64,000 nt of DNA from Candidatus Eremiobacteraceae bacterium (GCA_035710745.1 DASTCX010000040.1:1-64000); one strand, 5' to 3'; shown: positions 8,262 to 18,264, counted from the first letter of the stretch. Numbers and translations are program-made. Notes: a model not told the origin generated them from the letters alone.

Positions 8262-9962
8262 ATGACGCTCGTCGGCTGGCTGCAAACGATCGTCTTCTTC
8301 GCCCTCGTCATCGCATTGACCAAACCGCTCGGCGCGTACATGGCGCGCGTGTTCGAGGGCCAGAAGACGACGCTCACGCCGGTCTTTGCGCCGGTCGAGC
8401 GCCTCGTCTACAAGCTGTGCCGGATCGACCCGCGCGTGGAGATGAGCGCGGCGACCTATCTCTTCGCCGTCCTCGCATTCAGCGTCGTCGGCCTTCTATA
8501 TATGTACGCGCTGCTCCGCACGCAAGCGTACTTGCCCCTCAACCCGCAGCACTTCGCCAACGTCGCGCCCGACCTCGCATGGAACACCGCCGTCTCGTTC
8601 GCCACGAACACGAATTGGCAGTTCTACTCGGGCGAGAGCACGATGAGCTATCTCAGCCAGATGGCGGGGCTCGCATGGCACAACTTCGCCTCCGCCGCGG
8701 TCGGCGTCGCGATAGCGATCGCTGTCATACGAGGCGTGACGCGCACCGACAAGACGACGGTCGGCAATTTCTGGGTCGACGTCACCCGCACGCTTCTGTA
8801 CGTCCTGCTCCCGATCAGCATCGTCGGCTGCCTCGTGCTCGTCTCGCAAGGCACGCCGCAGAACTTCCACGCCTACCAGAACGTCACGTCGATAGAAGGC
8901 TTCAAGCAGGCGATCACCGGCGGCCCGATGGCCTCGCAGGAAGTGATAAAAGAGCTCGGCACGAACGGCGGCGGCTTCGTCAACGCGAACTCCGCGTCGC
9001 CGAACGAGAACCCGACGCCGTTCAGCAACCTTTTCGAGCTCGTGCTCATCTTCAGCCTCGGCGCCGCGCTGACGTACACGTACGGGCGCTACGCGAAAGA
9101 CCAGCGTCAGGGCTGGGCGCTTTTCACAGCGATGGCCATTCTCTTCGCCGCCGGGTTCACGACGGCGTATGGCGCCGAGGGCGCCGGCAACCCAATCGTC
9201 CAGGCGCTCGGCGTGCACGGCGGCAACATGGAAGGCAAGGAGACGCGCTTCGGCGTTGCAGCCTCCGCCCTCTTCGCGACCGTCACCACCGACACGTCGT
9301 GCGGCGCGATCAACGCGTGGCACGATTCGTTCACCCCGATCGGCGGCCTCGTGCCGCTCGCGAACATGCAGCTCGGCGAGGTCGTCTTCGGCGGCGTCGG
9401 CACGGGGCTGTACGGCATGGTCCTCTTCGTCGTCCTGACCGTCTTCATCGCGGGGCTCATGGTCGGCAGAACGCCTGAGTACCTCGGCAAGAAGGTAGAG
9501 CGGCGCCAGGTGCAGCTCGCGATCATCGGCGCGCTCGTTCTGCCGCTGTTCGCACTCGTTCCGACCGCACTCTCCGTTGTGCTCCCGCAGGGCACCGCGA
9601 CGCTCACCAACGCAGGACCGCACGGCTTCGCCGAGATTCTCTACGGATTCACCTCGACCACCGAGAACAACGGCAGCGCGTTCGGCGGTCTCGGCGCCGA
9701 CATGTACTACAACATCCTCATGGGCGTCGTCATGCTGTGCGGCCGCTACCTCTTCCTCATCCCCGCGCTGCTGCTCGCCGGCTCGATGGCCGGCAAGCCG
9801 CGCGCGCCCGAATCCTCAGGCACGTTCACGACGCGCTCGCCGATCTTCGTCGGGCTGCTCATCGGCGTCATAGTCATCGTCGGGGCGCTCACGTTTTTCC
9901 CCGCCGACGCCCTCGGCCCGATCGTGGAGCACCTCCGCATGCTCCACGGACAGGTGCGATAG
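8262..9962 (+). CDS. kdpA: K+-transporting ATPase subunit A
   Basis: The 566-residue membrane subunit selects K+ through four pseudo-repeated pore loops, all visible: [43 protein letters not shown] and [11 protein letters not shown]. The length matches the family (about 557-590). It begins one base after the preceding mini-protein stop and ends two bases before the kdpB ATG. In the KdpFABC complex K+ passes from KdpA to the P-type ATPase subunit KdpB. Expression is expected at low external K+. Confidence 0.97.
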   Translation: MTLVGWLQTIVFFALVIALTKPLGAYMARVFEGQKTTLTPVFAPVERLVYKLCRIDPRVEMSAATYLFAVLAFSVVGLLYMYALLRTQAYLPLNPQHFANVAPDLAWNTAVSFATNTNWQFYSGESTMSYLSQMAGLAWHNFASAAVGVAIAIAVIRGVTRTDKTTVGNFWVDVTRTLLYVLLPISIVGCLVLVSQGTPQNFHAYQNVTSIEGFKQAITGGPMASQEVIKELGTNGGGFVNANSASPNENPTPFSNLFELVLIFSLGAALTYTYGRYAKDQRQGWALFTAMAILFAAGFTTAYGAEGAGNPIVQALGVHGGNMEGKETRFGVAASALFATVTTDTSCGAINAWHDSFTPIGGLVPLANMQLGEVVFGGVGTGLYGMVLFVVLTVFIAGLMVGRTPEYLGKKVERRQVQLAIIGALVLPLFALVPTALSVVLPQGTATLTNAGPHGFAEILYGFTSTTENNGSAFGGLGADMYYNILMGVVMLCGRYLFLIPALLLAGSMAGKPRAPESSGTFTTRSPIFVGLLIGVIVIVGALTFFPADALGPIVEHLRMLHGQVR

Positions 9963-9964
9963 AC

Positions 9965-12031
9965 ATGATACCGCAGCGCCGCATCGATCGCCGCCCGCGC
10001 GCGAAGTCGCTCTTCGACCGTGATATAACGCTGCGAGCGATCGGCGATTCATTCGTCAAGCTCGACCCGCGCGGGCAGGCTCGCAACCCGGTCATGTTCG
10101 TCTGCGAGGTCGGCGCAATCGTCACGCTTCTCTTCTTCTTCCGCGACCTCGCCACGCATCGAGCGGCCGGTTTCGATTTCGCGATCTCTGTCTGGCTATG
10201 GTTCACCGTCCTCTTCGCCAACTTCGCCGAAGCGGTGGCCGAGGGACGCGGCAAGGCGCAAGCCGACTACCTGCGCAGGACGAAGAGCGAGACGAAAGCC
10301 CGGCTCGTCAGCGGCAAGAACCAGGAAGGCGAAGAGCTCGTCAGCGCGACCGCCCTGCGCAAGGGCGACGTGGTCAAGATCGCCGCGAACGAACTCATCC
10401 CTGCCGACGGCGACGTCATCAAGGGCGCGGCCTCCGTCGACGAATCGGCGATCACCGGCGAATCGGCGCCGGTCATCCGCGAAGCCGGCGGCGACCGCAG
10501 CGCCGTCACCGGCGGTACGCGCGTCCTTTCCGATGAGATCCTCGTGCGGATATCGTCCAACCCCGGCGAGACGTTCCTCGACCGTATGATCACGCTCGTC
10601 GAAGGCGCGAACCGCCAAAAAACGCCGAACGAGATCGCGCTTTCGATCCTGCTCTCGGGCCTGACGATCATATTCGTCATCGCCGTCGCGACGCTTTCGC
10701 CGTTCGCGATGTACGCCGGCACGACCGTATCGGTCACAGTGCTTATCGCGCTGCTCGTGTGCCTCATCCCGACGACGATCGGGGGCCTTCTCTCCGCGAT
10801 CGGCATCGCCGGTATGGACCGCGTCATGCAACGCAACGTGCTCGCGATGAGCGGGCGCGCCGTCGAAGCCGCCGGCGACGTCGACACGCTGCTGCTCGAC
10901 AAGACCGGCACGATCACGCTCGGCAACCGCCAGGCGACCGAGCTCGTCGCCGCGCCCGGCGTATCGAACGCCGACATGATCCGCGCGGCTTACCTATCGT
11001 CGCTCGCCGACGAGACCCCCGAAGGCCGTTCGATCGTCGCGCTCGCGATCGAACGCGGCGCGTCGACCGCAAACGGAGCGACACCCGTTGGTGCGCAGTT
11101 CGTACCGTTTTCGGCATATACGCGTATGAGCGGACTCGATCTCGGTGACGGCGACGCCATCCGCAAAGGTGCGCCCGATGCGGTGCGCGCGTGGGTCCGA
11201 GAACGAGGCGGCGAGGACGGGTCGGTCCTAGCGCAAGACGTCGAGCGAATCGCGCGTTCGGGCGGAACCCCGCTGTTGCTTGCGACGAGAAAGGGGGTGC
11301 TCGGGCTCGTCCACCTCAAAGACGTGCTCAAGCCGAATATGCGCGAGCGCTTCGACCGCCTGCGCGTCATGGGCATCCGCACGATCATGATCACCGGCGA
11401 CAACCCGCTCACGGCGGACGCGATCGCCCGCGAATCCGGCGTCGACGACTTCCTCGCCGAAGCGACGCCCGAGACGAAGATGGCGCTCATCCGGCGCGAA
11501 CAGGGCGATGGCCGGCTCGTCGCGATGACGGGCGACGGCACGAACGACGCCCCAGCGCTTGCTCAAGCCGACGTCGGGGTCGCGATGAACTCGGGCACGC
11601 AGGCGGCTAAAGAAGCGGCGAACATGGTCGACCTCGATTCCGACCCGACGAAGCTCATCGAGATCGTCGAGATCGGCAAGCAGCTGCTCATGACGCGCGG
11701 CGCGCTCACGACGTTCTCCATCGCGAACGACGTCGCGAAGTATTTCGCGATCCTTCCCGCGATGTTCGCAACCGCATATCCAGTGATGAATTCGCTCAAC
11801 GTCATGCAGTTGACGACGCCCCAGAGCGCGATCCTGTCCGCCGTCATCTTCAACGCCCTCATCATCATAGCGCTCGTGCCGCTCGCGCTCCGCGGCGTCA
11901 AATATCGCCCGATCGGCGCAAACGCCGTCCTTCGCTTGAACACGCTCGTCTACGGAGTAGGAGGCGTCATCGTGCCGTTCATCGGTATCAAGCTCATCGA
12001 CATGCTTCTCGCCGCCCTCCACCTCACATGA
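9965..12031 (+). CDS. kdpB: K+-transporting P-type ATPase subunit B
   Basis: The 688-residue catalytic subunit carries the P-type ATPase signatures in order: [13 protein letters not shown] (actuator; the Ser is the inhibitory phosphosite known in E. coli), [12 protein letters not shown] (phosphorylated Asp), [14 protein letters not shown] and [19 protein letters not shown] (hinge and Mg2+ site). The open frame runs back to 9737 inside kdpA, but the true start is ATG 9965, two bases after the kdpA stop, giving the usual MIPQRRID N-terminus. A B-type palindrome separates it from kdpC. Confidence 0.97.
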   Translation: MIPQRRIDRRPRAKSLFDRDITLRAIGDSFVKLDPRGQARNPVMFVCEVGAIVTLLFFFRDLATHRAAGFDFAISVWLWFTVLFANFAEAVAEGRGKAQADYLRRTKSETKARLVSGKNQEGEELVSATALRKGDVVKIAANELIPADGDVIKGAASVDESAITGESAPVIREAGGDRSAVTGGTRVLSDEILVRISSNPGETFLDRMITLVEGANRQKTPNEIALSILLSGLTIIFVIAVATLSPFAMYAGTTVSVTVLIALLVCLIPTTIGGLLSAIGIAGMDRVMQRNVLAMSGRAVEAAGDVDTLLLDKTGTITLGNRQATELVAAPGVSNADMIRAAYLSSLADETPEGRSIVALAIERGASTANGATPVGAQFVPFSAYTRMSGLDLGDGDAIRKGAPDAVRAWVRERGGEDGSVLAQDVERIARSGGTPLLLATRKGVLGLVHLKDVLKPNMRERFDRLRVMGIRTIMITGDNPLTADAIARESGVDDFLAEATPETKMALIRREQGDGRLVAMTGDGTNDAPALAQADVGVAMNSGTQAAKEAANMVDLDSDPTKLIEIVEIGKQLLMTRGALTTFSIANDVAKYFAILPAMFATAYPVMNSLNVMQLTTPQSAILSAVIFNALIIIALVPLALRGVKYRPIGANAVLRLNTLVYGVGGVIVPFIGIKLIDMLLAALHLT

Positions 12032-12034
12032 TAT

Positions 12035-12058
12035 GTAGTAGGCCGAGCGAAGCTCGGC
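12035..12058 (+). repeat. B-type palindrome inside the kdp operon
   Basis: The 24-bp unit begins GTAGTAGGCCGAGC and closes GAAGCTCGGC. It occupies most of the 45-bp kdpB-kdpC spacer, where spacers are otherwise 1-2 bp. Unlike the copies at 36505 and 48104 it is not followed by a T-run (the next bases are AAAGCAGG), so strong termination is not expected. It could stabilise or attenuate the message. Confidence 0.85.
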
Positions 12059-12076
12059 AAAGCAGGATAAAAGTAA

Positions 12077-12679
12077 ATGAATGCGCACCCCAAAGACAAC
12101 CTCCTCCACCACCTCGCCCCAGCGGTGCTCTTCACGATCGTCACCGTGATCATGTTCGGTCTGATCTATCCGATCGCGATGACGCTCGCAGCGCAGGCGA
12201 TCTTCCCCGCGCAAGCGCGCGGCGCGTACGTCTACAAGAACGGCACCCCTATCGGCTCCGATATCGTCGGACAGCTGTGGACGAAGCCGCAATACTTCCA
12301 CGGCCGTCCGTCGGCCGCGGGCAACGGCTACGATCCAACGTCGACGGGCGGCACGAACCTCGCGCCGACGTCGAAAAAACTCATCGACTCGACGAAAAGC
12401 ACGCTCGCCGCACTTCGAAAGGAGAACCCCGACGCCACGATGACGGTGCCGATGGATCTCGTCACCTCAAGCGCAAGCGGCATCGACCCGGATATCAGCC
12501 CGCAAGCGGCGTATTACCAGGCGCCACGCATCGCTAAGGCCCGCGGCATGAGCGTCCGCGGCGTCGACGCGATCATCGGTCAGAACGTCGAACCGCGCGA
12601 GCTCGGGTTTTTGGGCGAACCGCGGGTCAACGTGCTCGCGCTCAACCTCGCGCTCGACTCGGCCACGCCGCAAAGGTGA
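12077..12679 (+). CDS. kdpC: K+-transporting ATPase subunit C
   Basis: The 200-residue product has one N-terminal membrane helix (VLFTIVTVIMFGLIYPIAMT) and a periplasmic domain with the KdpC hallmark GSDIVGQLWTKPQYFHGRPS and later NLAPTSKKL. The C-terminal part has the usual RGVDAIIGQNVE and GEPRVNVLALN motifs. It is thought to act as a chaperone-like subunit that raises ATP affinity. The stop codon overlaps the GTG of the downstream porin gene. Confidence 0.95.
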   Translation: MNAHPKDNLLHHLAPAVLFTIVTVIMFGLIYPIAMTLAAQAIFPAQARGAYVYKNGTPIGSDIVGQLWTKPQYFHGRPSAAGNGYDPTSTGGTNLAPTSKKLIDSTKSTLAALRKENPDATMTVPMDLVTSSASGIDPDISPQAAYYQAPRIAKARGMSVRGVDAIIGQNVEPRELGFLGEPRVNVLALNLALDSATPQR

Positions 12680-13830
12680 CGAACAAGACAGTGAGATTGC
12701 AAGCCGTCGCAGCAATAGCCGCAGGGCTCCTCGCACTCGTCACGGTGCGCGATATCGCGCGCGCCGATACCGCAACGACGGCACCCACCCCGTCACCTGT
12801 CGCTATCCATGCGGTCTTCAGCGCGACAGAAGCATATACGAGCGGCGTCAACGCGATCGGCAGCTTCGATACGCCGACCGGCGCCGATCTGACGAGCCGA
12901 TTCAACGTAAGCAACGCGTTCGCGATACTGACGAAGACCTCGGGCACGCTGCAGTTCGCGCTCCAAGCCGGCGCGTACAGCATACCGACCATCGGCGTCG
13001 CCGGCAACAAGACGATCCAATCTGGTGCGAACACCGACCTCTTCGGACCGGTTCCTCTCGCCTACCTCGAGTACGTGCCCAGCCCGAACTTCAGCGTTAG
13101 CGCGGGCGTGCTCGCGTCGCTCACCGGCGCAGAGTCGACGTTCACGTACCTCAACTGGAACATCCAGCGCGGTGCCGTATGGAACGTCGAGAACGCCGTA
13201 GAACGCGGCATCCGGGCGAACTGGACGCAAGGCAAGACGACGTTCACCCTTGGTGCGAACGACGGTTACTACTCCGGCAATTACGGCGCTGCCGAGGCGG
13301 CGGTCTCGTATGCCCTCGACCCATCCGATTCGATTCTCGCGGTCTGGCTCGACCCGAACGCGCGAACGCCAGGCAACAAGACGACGTCGATCGCGAACAA
13401 AGAGCTGCTCAACCTCGTCTATACGAGAACGAGCGGCAAGCTCCAGCTCGCGCCGTACGTGCTATGGGCGCGATCGCCCGCGACATCGGCGCTCGGTTAC
13501 GCAAATTCGGAAAGCGCGTTCGGCGGTGCCGTGCTCGCGAACCTCACCTGGTCGAACAACTTCTCGACGGCGCTGCGTTGGGAGACGCTCCACAACTCGA
13601 GCTCGCCGACCGACGCGAGCCTCAACGCCGACCTGATCGGCTACGGGCCCGGAAGCGGCATCACGTCGTGGACTCTCACCCCGGCTTGGAAGTTGGGCGG
13701 AGGGGCGTTTTTCAGGATCGATCTCTCGCAGGCGCATGTCACGGGCGCCGCACCCGGCCTCGCTTTCAGCCCCGCCGGCAACTCGACGAATCAGTCGCGC
13801 ATCGTATTAGAACTGGGCACCCAGATCTAG
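12676..13830 (+). CDS. Putative outer-membrane beta-barrel porin
   Basis: From GTG 12676 the product has 384 residues: a signal peptide (LQAVAAIAAGLLALVTV, cut near ADT), then alternating hydrophobic/polar strands rich in Gly, Asn, Tyr and Trp, e.g. AYLEYVPSPNFSVSAGVLA and KTTFTLGANDGYYSGNYG. It ends with an aromatic/charged strand (SRIVLELGTQI). This resembles the OmpL-like/BBP2 beta-barrel group. The GTGA overlap with kdpC suggests coupled translation, so it could admit K+ or other small solutes under Kdp-inducing conditions; that link is inferred. A second possible GTG is at 12691. Confidence 0.75.
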   Translation: MTNKTVRLQAVAAIAAGLLALVTVRDIARADTATTAPTPSPVAIHAVFSATEAYTSGVNAIGSFDTPTGADLTSRFNVSNAFAILTKTSGTLQFALQAGAYSIPTIGVAGNKTIQSGANTDLFGPVPLAYLEYVPSPNFSVSAGVLASLTGAESTFTYLNWNIQRGAVWNVENAVERGIRANWTQGKTTFTLGANDGYYSGNYGAAEAAVSYALDPSDSILAVWLDPNARTPGNKTTSIANKELLNLVYTRTSGKLQLAPYVLWARSPATSALGYANSESAFGGAVLANLTWSNNFSTALRWETLHNSSSPTDASLNADLIGYGPGSGITSWTLTPAWKLGGGAFFRIDLSQAHVTGAAPGLAFSPAGNSTNQSRIVLELGTQI

Positions 13831-13831
13831 A

Positions 13832-14494
13832 CTAGCAGCAATGCTTGCCTTCCCACGCCTCGCGCGCTTCGCGCAGCAAGAACGCGACGATGACCAACGA
13901 CGCGATGCAGTCGACCCACCACAGCCCGAGAAGGCGTTGTGCGACCAGGCCGACGATGACGACAACAGCCAGATACCAACACGCTACACCCTGAGCCGCG
14001 TCGGCGTTGAGCGATCCGCTCTGCAACTTGGCGCCTAACCGTCGCTTCGCGACCGACAGCCACAACATCACCGGAATCGCGACGATCGCGACGGCAAGCC
14101 CATCGACCGAGAACTCCTCGCCGCTTCGATTCCAAAGCTTGATGCCCGCCTCGACGACCACGTACGCGCAGACCGCCAAGAGCAACACCGCGGCAATCCG
14201 GCTCGCCCGCAATTCGACGCGGTCGAGATGATTGCAGGTTCCTTCGTCGGTGCAGTCATGGCCGAGTTCCCAATCCAGCCGCCAGATCAGAACGCCCGCC
14301 GAAGTCATCTCGATCAGGCTGTCGAGGCCGAATGCGGTGAGCGATACACTTCTCGCCGCGATGCCCGACCAGATCGCGACGCCCGACTCCACCGTCATCC
14401 ACGCGATCGTGAACCATTCGACGAGGATCGCCCGGCTGATCAGCTGCGATCGATCGAATCCCGGGGAGATGCCGCCCGCGATCGGTGTTGCCAT
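13832..14494 (-). CDS. CDF-like cation transporter, last gene of the ars operon
   Basis: From ATG 14494 the protein has 220 residues with about six membrane helices. It matches the short cation-diffusion-facilitator group by FTIAWMTVESGVAIWSGI, then TAFGLDSLIEMTSAGVL, LNADAAQGVACWYL and WWVDCIASLVIVAFL. It ends with the cysteine pair KHCC and lacks the usual cytoplasmic C-terminal domain. The frame is open to 14914, but that part overlaps the aquaporin gene. It starts 8 bp after the aquaporin stop. It may export a divalent metal; involvement in arsenic handling is suggested only by context. Confidence 0.82.
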   Translation of the reverse strand: MATPIAGGISPGFDRSQLISRAILVEWFTIAWMTVESGVAIWSGIAARSVSLTAFGLDSLIEMTSAGVLIWRLDWELGHDCTDEGTCNHLDRVELRASRIAAVLLLAVCAYVVVEAGIKLWNRSGEEFSVDGLAVAIVAIPVMLWLSVAKRRLGAKLQSGSLNADAAQGVACWYLAVVVIVGLVAQRLLGLWWVDCIASLVIVAFLLREAREAWEGKHCC

Positions 14495-14502
14495 GTAGAC
14501 GT

Positions 14503-15159
14503 CTAGTCTCGTGCCGGCGACGTCATCACCTTGTATGTCGCGACGGCAAGGAGCGCCCCTACGAGCGGCCCGACGACGTAGATCCATTGATCGATCCACG
14601 TACCGGTCACGAGTGCCGGCCCGAACGAACGCGCCGGATTCATCGACGCCCCGGATATAGGCCCTCCGAACAATGCGTCGAGCGCGATCGTGCCGCCGAT
14701 CGCGATGCCGGCGAAGCTCTTGACGGCCTTGCCGTGCACCGCCGATCCGAAGATGACGAATACGAGCAAAAACGTCATCGCCGTTTCGAGGATCAAGGAT
14801 GTCGATACTCCGCTCTGCGGCAAGGTGATGCCAAGCTCGCCGGTCTTCCCGAAGATCGCGAAAAGCAGCGCGCTCGCCGCAGCGGCACCGGCGAGTTGCA
14901 TCGATACATACCAAGGCACCCGTCGTGCGGGGAATTCACCCAGCGCCCAAAAGCCGGCCGTCACCGCCGGATTGAAGTGCGCGCCTGAAACGTGCCCGAG
15001 CGCATAGATGAGCGCGGCGATGACGAGGCCGAAGACCAACGAGACGCCGACGTGCGTGACCTCGTGGCTGATCGAATCCACGACGATCGCGCCGGTGCCG
15101 GCGAACACAAGAAAAAACGTGCCGACGAACTCGGCGACGAGCGCCCCTCTCAATTGCAC
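14503..15159 (-). CDS. MIP/aquaporin channel, probable arsenite channel
   Basis: The 218-residue protein has six helices and both NPA boxes, HFNPAVTAG at residues 62-70 and SMNPARS at 172-178, the latter with the constriction Arg. The position of the water-channel His of AqpZ appears to be Ala (near 162), which would widen the pore. It starts directly after the arsC stop (15160). In Sinorhizobium an aquaglyceroporin, AqpS, replaces an ArsB/Acr3 pump and lets As(III) flow out after ArsC reduction. No ArsB, Acr3 or ArsA is present here, so the same logic is likely. Confidence 0.85.
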   Translation of the reverse strand: MQLRGALVAEFVGTFFLVFAGTGAIVVDSISHEVTHVGVSLVFGLVIAALIYALGHVSGAHFNPAVTAGFWALGEFPARRVPWYVSMQLAGAAAASALLFAIFGKTGELGITLPQSGVSTSLILETAMTFLLVFVIFGSAVHGKAVKSFAGIAIGGTIALDALFGGPISGASMNPARSFGPALVTGTWIDQWIYVVGPLVGALLAVATYKVMTSPARD

Positions 15160-15579
15160 TTAGGTCGTCGTCTTCATCGAACGCAGCTGTTCGATGAGGC
15201 GCAGCACGCGCCGTTCGATGTCGTCGCGGATCGTTCGGACCGTCAGAATGTCCTTGCCGGCCGGATCGTCGACCTCCCAGTCCTCGTAACGTTTGCCCGG
15301 ATAGATCGGACAGACATCGCCGCAGCCCATAGTGATGACGACGTCGGCTGCGCGCACGACGTCGTCGGTCATCGGTTTTGGGAATTCTTTGCTGACGTCG
15401 ATGCCGATCTCGTTTAGAGCCTCGACGACGACCGGATTGATGTTGCCCGCCGGCGCACTGCCCGCGGAGCGCACGTGTACGCCTCCGTGCGATCTTGCAT
15501 CGAGGAGCGCGGCCGCCATCTGGCTACGCCCCGCGTTGTGCACGCACACGAAGAGCACCTCAGGCTTGTCAGACCGCAC
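15160..15579 (-). CDS. arsC: Arsenate reductase, thioredoxin-coupled type
   Basis: The 139-residue enzyme has the low-molecular-weight phosphatase-like P-loop CVHNAGRS (Cys12 to Arg18) and the redox pair Cys86 and Cys90 in TMGCGDVCP. These are the three cysteines of the thioredoxin-dependent ArsC family. It reduces arsenate to arsenite in the cytoplasm. The start ATG overlaps the end of arsI by 11 bp and its stop abuts the aquaporin gene. Confidence 0.95.
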   Translation of the reverse strand: MRSDKPEVLFVCVHNAGRSQMAAALLDARSHGGVHVRSAGSAPAGNINPVVVEALNEIGIDVSKEFPKPMTDDVVRAADVVITMGCGDVCPIYPGKRYEDWEVDDPAGKDILTVRTIRDDIERRVLRLIEQLRSMKTTT

Positions 15580-16006
15580 AACATTCCTCTGCGTTCGGGT
15601 CGGCGTCGGAACAGCACGTCACGCCACCCTCGTTTCGCGTCTCGGTATCTTCGAGTACCGTATAGACCTCCCAATGTCGGCCGTCCGGATCGGCCGCCCA
15701 CACCTTCGTCTGTTTGGCGTAGCAGCACGTCTCTTCGCGCTCGATGTCGACGGGCAATCCGGCGGATTGCAATCGCGCGATAGCCGCATCGACCGCATCG
15801 GCGGAATCGACGACGATGCCGAAGTGGGCCGAATGGCCGGCCTCCGCGCGCGCGTTTCGGTCGAGCGCCAGCTCCAACCCTGGATCGTCGGTGATGAACA
15901 GCGCGTAGTCATCGAACGACTTCGCGGGCTCCGCGTCGAGCAAGGTACGATAGAAGGCGACGCTCTTGGCGAGGTCGCGAGTGGCCAGATTCAAATGCGT
16001 TTTCAC
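15569..16006 (-). CDS. arsI: ArsI/CadI-type C-As lyase (glyoxalase fold)
   Basis: From GTG 16006 the product has 145 residues starting KTHLNLATRDLAKSVAFYR. The metal ligands described for ArsI are present in equivalent places: His4, His61 (SAHFGI) and Glu113 (HWEVY). So is the As(III)-binding vicinal thiol pair Cys94-Cys95 (EETCCYAK). ArsI is an Fe(II) dioxygenase that cleaves methyl- or aryl-As(III) to inorganic arsenite. The C-terminal tail adds two further Cys pairs (TCCSD and EECCAV), which may bind metal. The GTG overlaps the arsR stop (GTGA). A cadmium-induced CadI role is the alternative. Confidence 0.88.
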   Translation of the reverse strand: MKTHLNLATRDLAKSVAFYRTLLDAEPAKSFDDYALFITDDPGLELALDRNARAEAGHSAHFGIVVDSADAVDAAIARLQSAGLPVDIEREETCCYAKQTKVWAADPDGRHWEVYTVLEDTETRNEGGVTCCSDADPNAEECCAV

Positions 16007-16338
16007 GCTGCTATTGCTTTCTCTGAGAAGAGCGCGTTGACGGCTTTGCGCAGTCGACCGAGGACCCCCGGAGCAAGGCGGTAGTACACCCATGTCCCCG
16101 TCCGACTGGATCGAACGAGATCGGCTTCGCGCAGCCAACGCAGGTGATGCGAAACCGTGGGTTGCTCCAGCGGAAGTCCCGCGGTGAAGTCGCAGACGCA
16201 GACCTCGTCCTTGGCGCGCGCGAGCGTGGCGAGGATCGCCAATCGGTGCGGGTCGCCCAGCGCCTTGAACAACTGGGCTTGCTCCCCGAAATCGGTGTCG
16301 ACAACTTTGACGAACGGGGTGCATCGCTGCATTGACAT
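16003..16338 (-). CDS. arsR: ArsR/SmtB-family arsenic repressor
   Basis: The 111-residue winged-helix regulator contains the As(III)-binding signature in the recognition region, DEVCVCDFTAGL (Cys47 and Cys49), followed by the DNA-reading helix QPTVSHHLRWLREADLV. It is the first gene of arsR-arsI-arsC-aquaporin-CDF and is expected to repress its own promoter until arsenite binds. A second in-frame ATG lies at 16332. The start at 16338 lies only 6 nt after a -10 box, suggesting a leaderless message. Confidence 0.94.
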   Translation of the reverse strand: MSMQRCTPFVKVVDTDFGEQAQLFKALGDPHRLAILATLARAKDEVCVCDFTAGLPLEQPTVSHHLRWLREADLVRSSRTGTWVYYRLAPGVLGRLRKAVNALFSEKAIAA

Positions 16339-16373
16339 ACGTCGATGTTATCGCGTATATCGAGATTTGTCAA
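16339..16373 (-). promoter_or_regulatory. arsR promoter with internal candidate operator
   Basis: On the minus strand a consensus TTGACA (16373-16368) is followed by a 17-bp spacer and TAACAT (16350-16345), then 6 nt and the arsR ATG. Within the spacer and -10 box lies an imperfect dyad TCGAT-N12-ATCGA, a plausible ArsR site because binding there would block RNA polymerase. The rest of the 282-bp gap, 16374 to 16620, shows only a good ribosome site (GGAGGAG, 16609-16615) for the next plus-strand gene. Confidence 0.75.
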
Positions 16374-16620
16374 TATAATAGCTTGAGGGTGCGATTCTGA
16401 AAATCGGTCGATGCGGTCAACCGTTAACGCCGCATTCTCAGATATCGGGCTCCATCGGCGCCGTGAGCGCCATATGATATAGAACGGCCGCCAGATTCAC
16501 CGATCGGCGGCCCGGAGGATTGGAGCGCCGCACGGCGGTAGACCTGAGAGACGTCAATTCCGGGCGTCGCGTACTTGTCATTCCAGGTCGTCAGCGATTC
16601 TCGTTCGCGGAGGAGTCACG

Positions 16621-18249
16621 ATGAACATCAAGACCGCCGTCGTTTCTGCGGCAGTTCTCTCGCTCGGATTGACGTTTGCCGACAGGACGCCGGCTCACGC
16701 CCAGCCTTACGCCATCTACAAACCGGTCGTCACGAAGGCGGTCGCGTTCGACATCTCACGTCCGGTGCGCTCGATGCCGGTGACGAATTTCGTCGGCGGT
16801 GCGCGCGAGGTCCACGAGTACGACGGACCGTTCCCGCGTAACGTGCCGGTCTTCAAAGATCCGGTCGTCCAGCGCGCGATGGGGACCGACCCGAACATCG
16901 GGCCGAGCCTCTCGTTCGAAGGCATCAGCAACATCAACGGCGTGCTGCCGCCGGATCCCGACGGCGCGATCGGCATCAACAACTTCGTCGAAATGGTCAA
17001 TCTGTCGTTCGCGGTCTACGACCGGCTCGGCAACAAGCTCTCGGGCCCGACGACGATCGGCACGCTGTTCAGCGGCTTCTCGGTCCCCGATTGCGCGCAA
17101 AATTCCGGCGACCCGGTCGTGCTCTACGACCGCCGAAACGATCGCTGGATCCTCACCCAGTTCACGACTCGCGGACCCAACTATTGGAATTGCGTCGCCG
17201 TATCGCAGACCGGCGACCCGACGGGCTCGTACTTCCGCTACGCGTTCGCGGCCGGTCCGAACTTCCCTGATTATCCGAAGTACGGCGACTGGAGCGATTC
17301 GTACATCCTGACGTCGCGCGACTTCGGTAACAACGGTTCGTACGGCATCAGCGTCTACGGCCTCGAGAAGAAAAAGATGGTCGCGGGCAATCCGAATGCG
17401 CGCAGCGTCCATTTCTTGCTCGACTCCGCTGTGGTCCCGATCGCCACGATCGGTGACGGGCTTCTGCCTTCCGACGTCGACGGTAAGAGCTTTCCGGCCG
17501 CCGGCGCACCCGCTCCCATCGTCGGGACGCAGGACGACAACGGCCCGTACGGCGCGTCCTTCGACGCGCTCAACATCTACGATCTCACCGTCCTCTGGAG
17601 CAATCCGAACGCGTCGACGCTGACCGGACCGACGCAGTTGGCGACGGCTTCGTTCAACTCGACGTTCCCATGCGGATCCGGCCGGCAATGCATTCCGCAG
17701 CCGGGCACGACGGTGAAGATCGATTTCCTCGGCTATCGTCAGCGCCCGACCTTCCGTCTTGCTTACCGGAAGCACGTCGGCTACGAGCAGCTCGTGACGA
17801 ACCAGTCGGTGCAAGCGAGCCCGGGCGTCGCAGGTGTGCGGTGGTACGAGATCCGCCGTGTCAGCGGTGTCTATTCCATCTTTCAGCAAGGGACGTATGC
17901 GCCGTCCGACGGCATCAACCGCTGGATGGGCAGCATCGCGACCGATCATCACGGCGACATGCTGCTCGGCTTCAGCGTCTCGGATGGAAGCAGCATTTTC
18001 CCGGGGATCAGGTTCACCGGACGCAAACCTGCGGATCCGCTCGGCACGATGACGCTTCACGAAGCGGTCATCCAAAAAGGAACCGGTTCGCAGTTGAGCT
18101 CCGCGAACCGCTGGGGCGACTACACCGCGATGAGCGTCGATCCGGTCGACGACTGCACGTTCTGGTACGTCAACGAGTACATCCAGACGACAGGTTCGGC
18201 TCCGTGGCAGACGCGCATCGCGACGTACAAGTTCCGGGGCTGCCACTAG
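16621..18249 (+). CDS. Large secreted beta-rich protein of unknown function
   Basis: The 542-residue product has a signal peptide (MNIKTAVVSAAVLSLGLTFA, cleavage near AHA-QP) and no other membrane segment. The body resembles a secreted propeller-like family, with NGVLPPDPDGAIGINNFVEM, then AVYDRLG, GDPVVLYDRRNDRWILTQF and a C-terminal NRWGDYTAMSVDPVDDCTFW. The protein at 34759 follows the same order of motifs and looks like a distant paralogue. Start supported by GGAGGAG 6 bp upstream. Function is unknown; it may be a surface or extracellular structural protein. Confidence 0.8.
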   Translation: MNIKTAVVSAAVLSLGLTFADRTPAHAQPYAIYKPVVTKAVAFDISRPVRSMPVTNFVGGAREVHEYDGPFPRNVPVFKDPVVQRAMGTDPNIGPSLSFEGISNINGVLPPDPDGAIGINNFVEMVNLSFAVYDRLGNKLSGPTTIGTLFSGFSVPDCAQNSGDPVVLYDRRNDRWILTQFTTRGPNYWNCVAVSQTGDPTGSYFRYAFAAGPNFPDYPKYGDWSDSYILTSRDFGNNGSYGISVYGLEKKKMVAGNPNARSVHFLLDSAVVPIATIGDGLLPSDVDGKSFPAAGAPAPIVGTQDDNGPYGASFDALNIYDLTVLWSNPNASTLTGPTQLATASFNSTFPCGSGRQCIPQPGTTVKIDFLGYRQRPTFRLAYRKHVGYEQLVTNQSVQASPGVAGVRWYEIRRVSGVYSIFQQGTYAPSDGINRWMGSIATDHHGDMLLGFSVSDGSSIFPGIRFTGRKPADPLGTMTLHEAVIQKGTGSQLSSANRWGDYTAMSVDPVDDCTFWYVNEYIQTTGSAPWQTRIATYKFRGCH

Positions 18250-18264
18250 CCCCACGGGTAGGGA

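Noticed and set aside
9737-9964. Extended N-terminus of KdpB
   Set aside because: It overlaps kdpA in another frame and is not like any KdpB; the ATG at 9965 gives the standard N-terminus.
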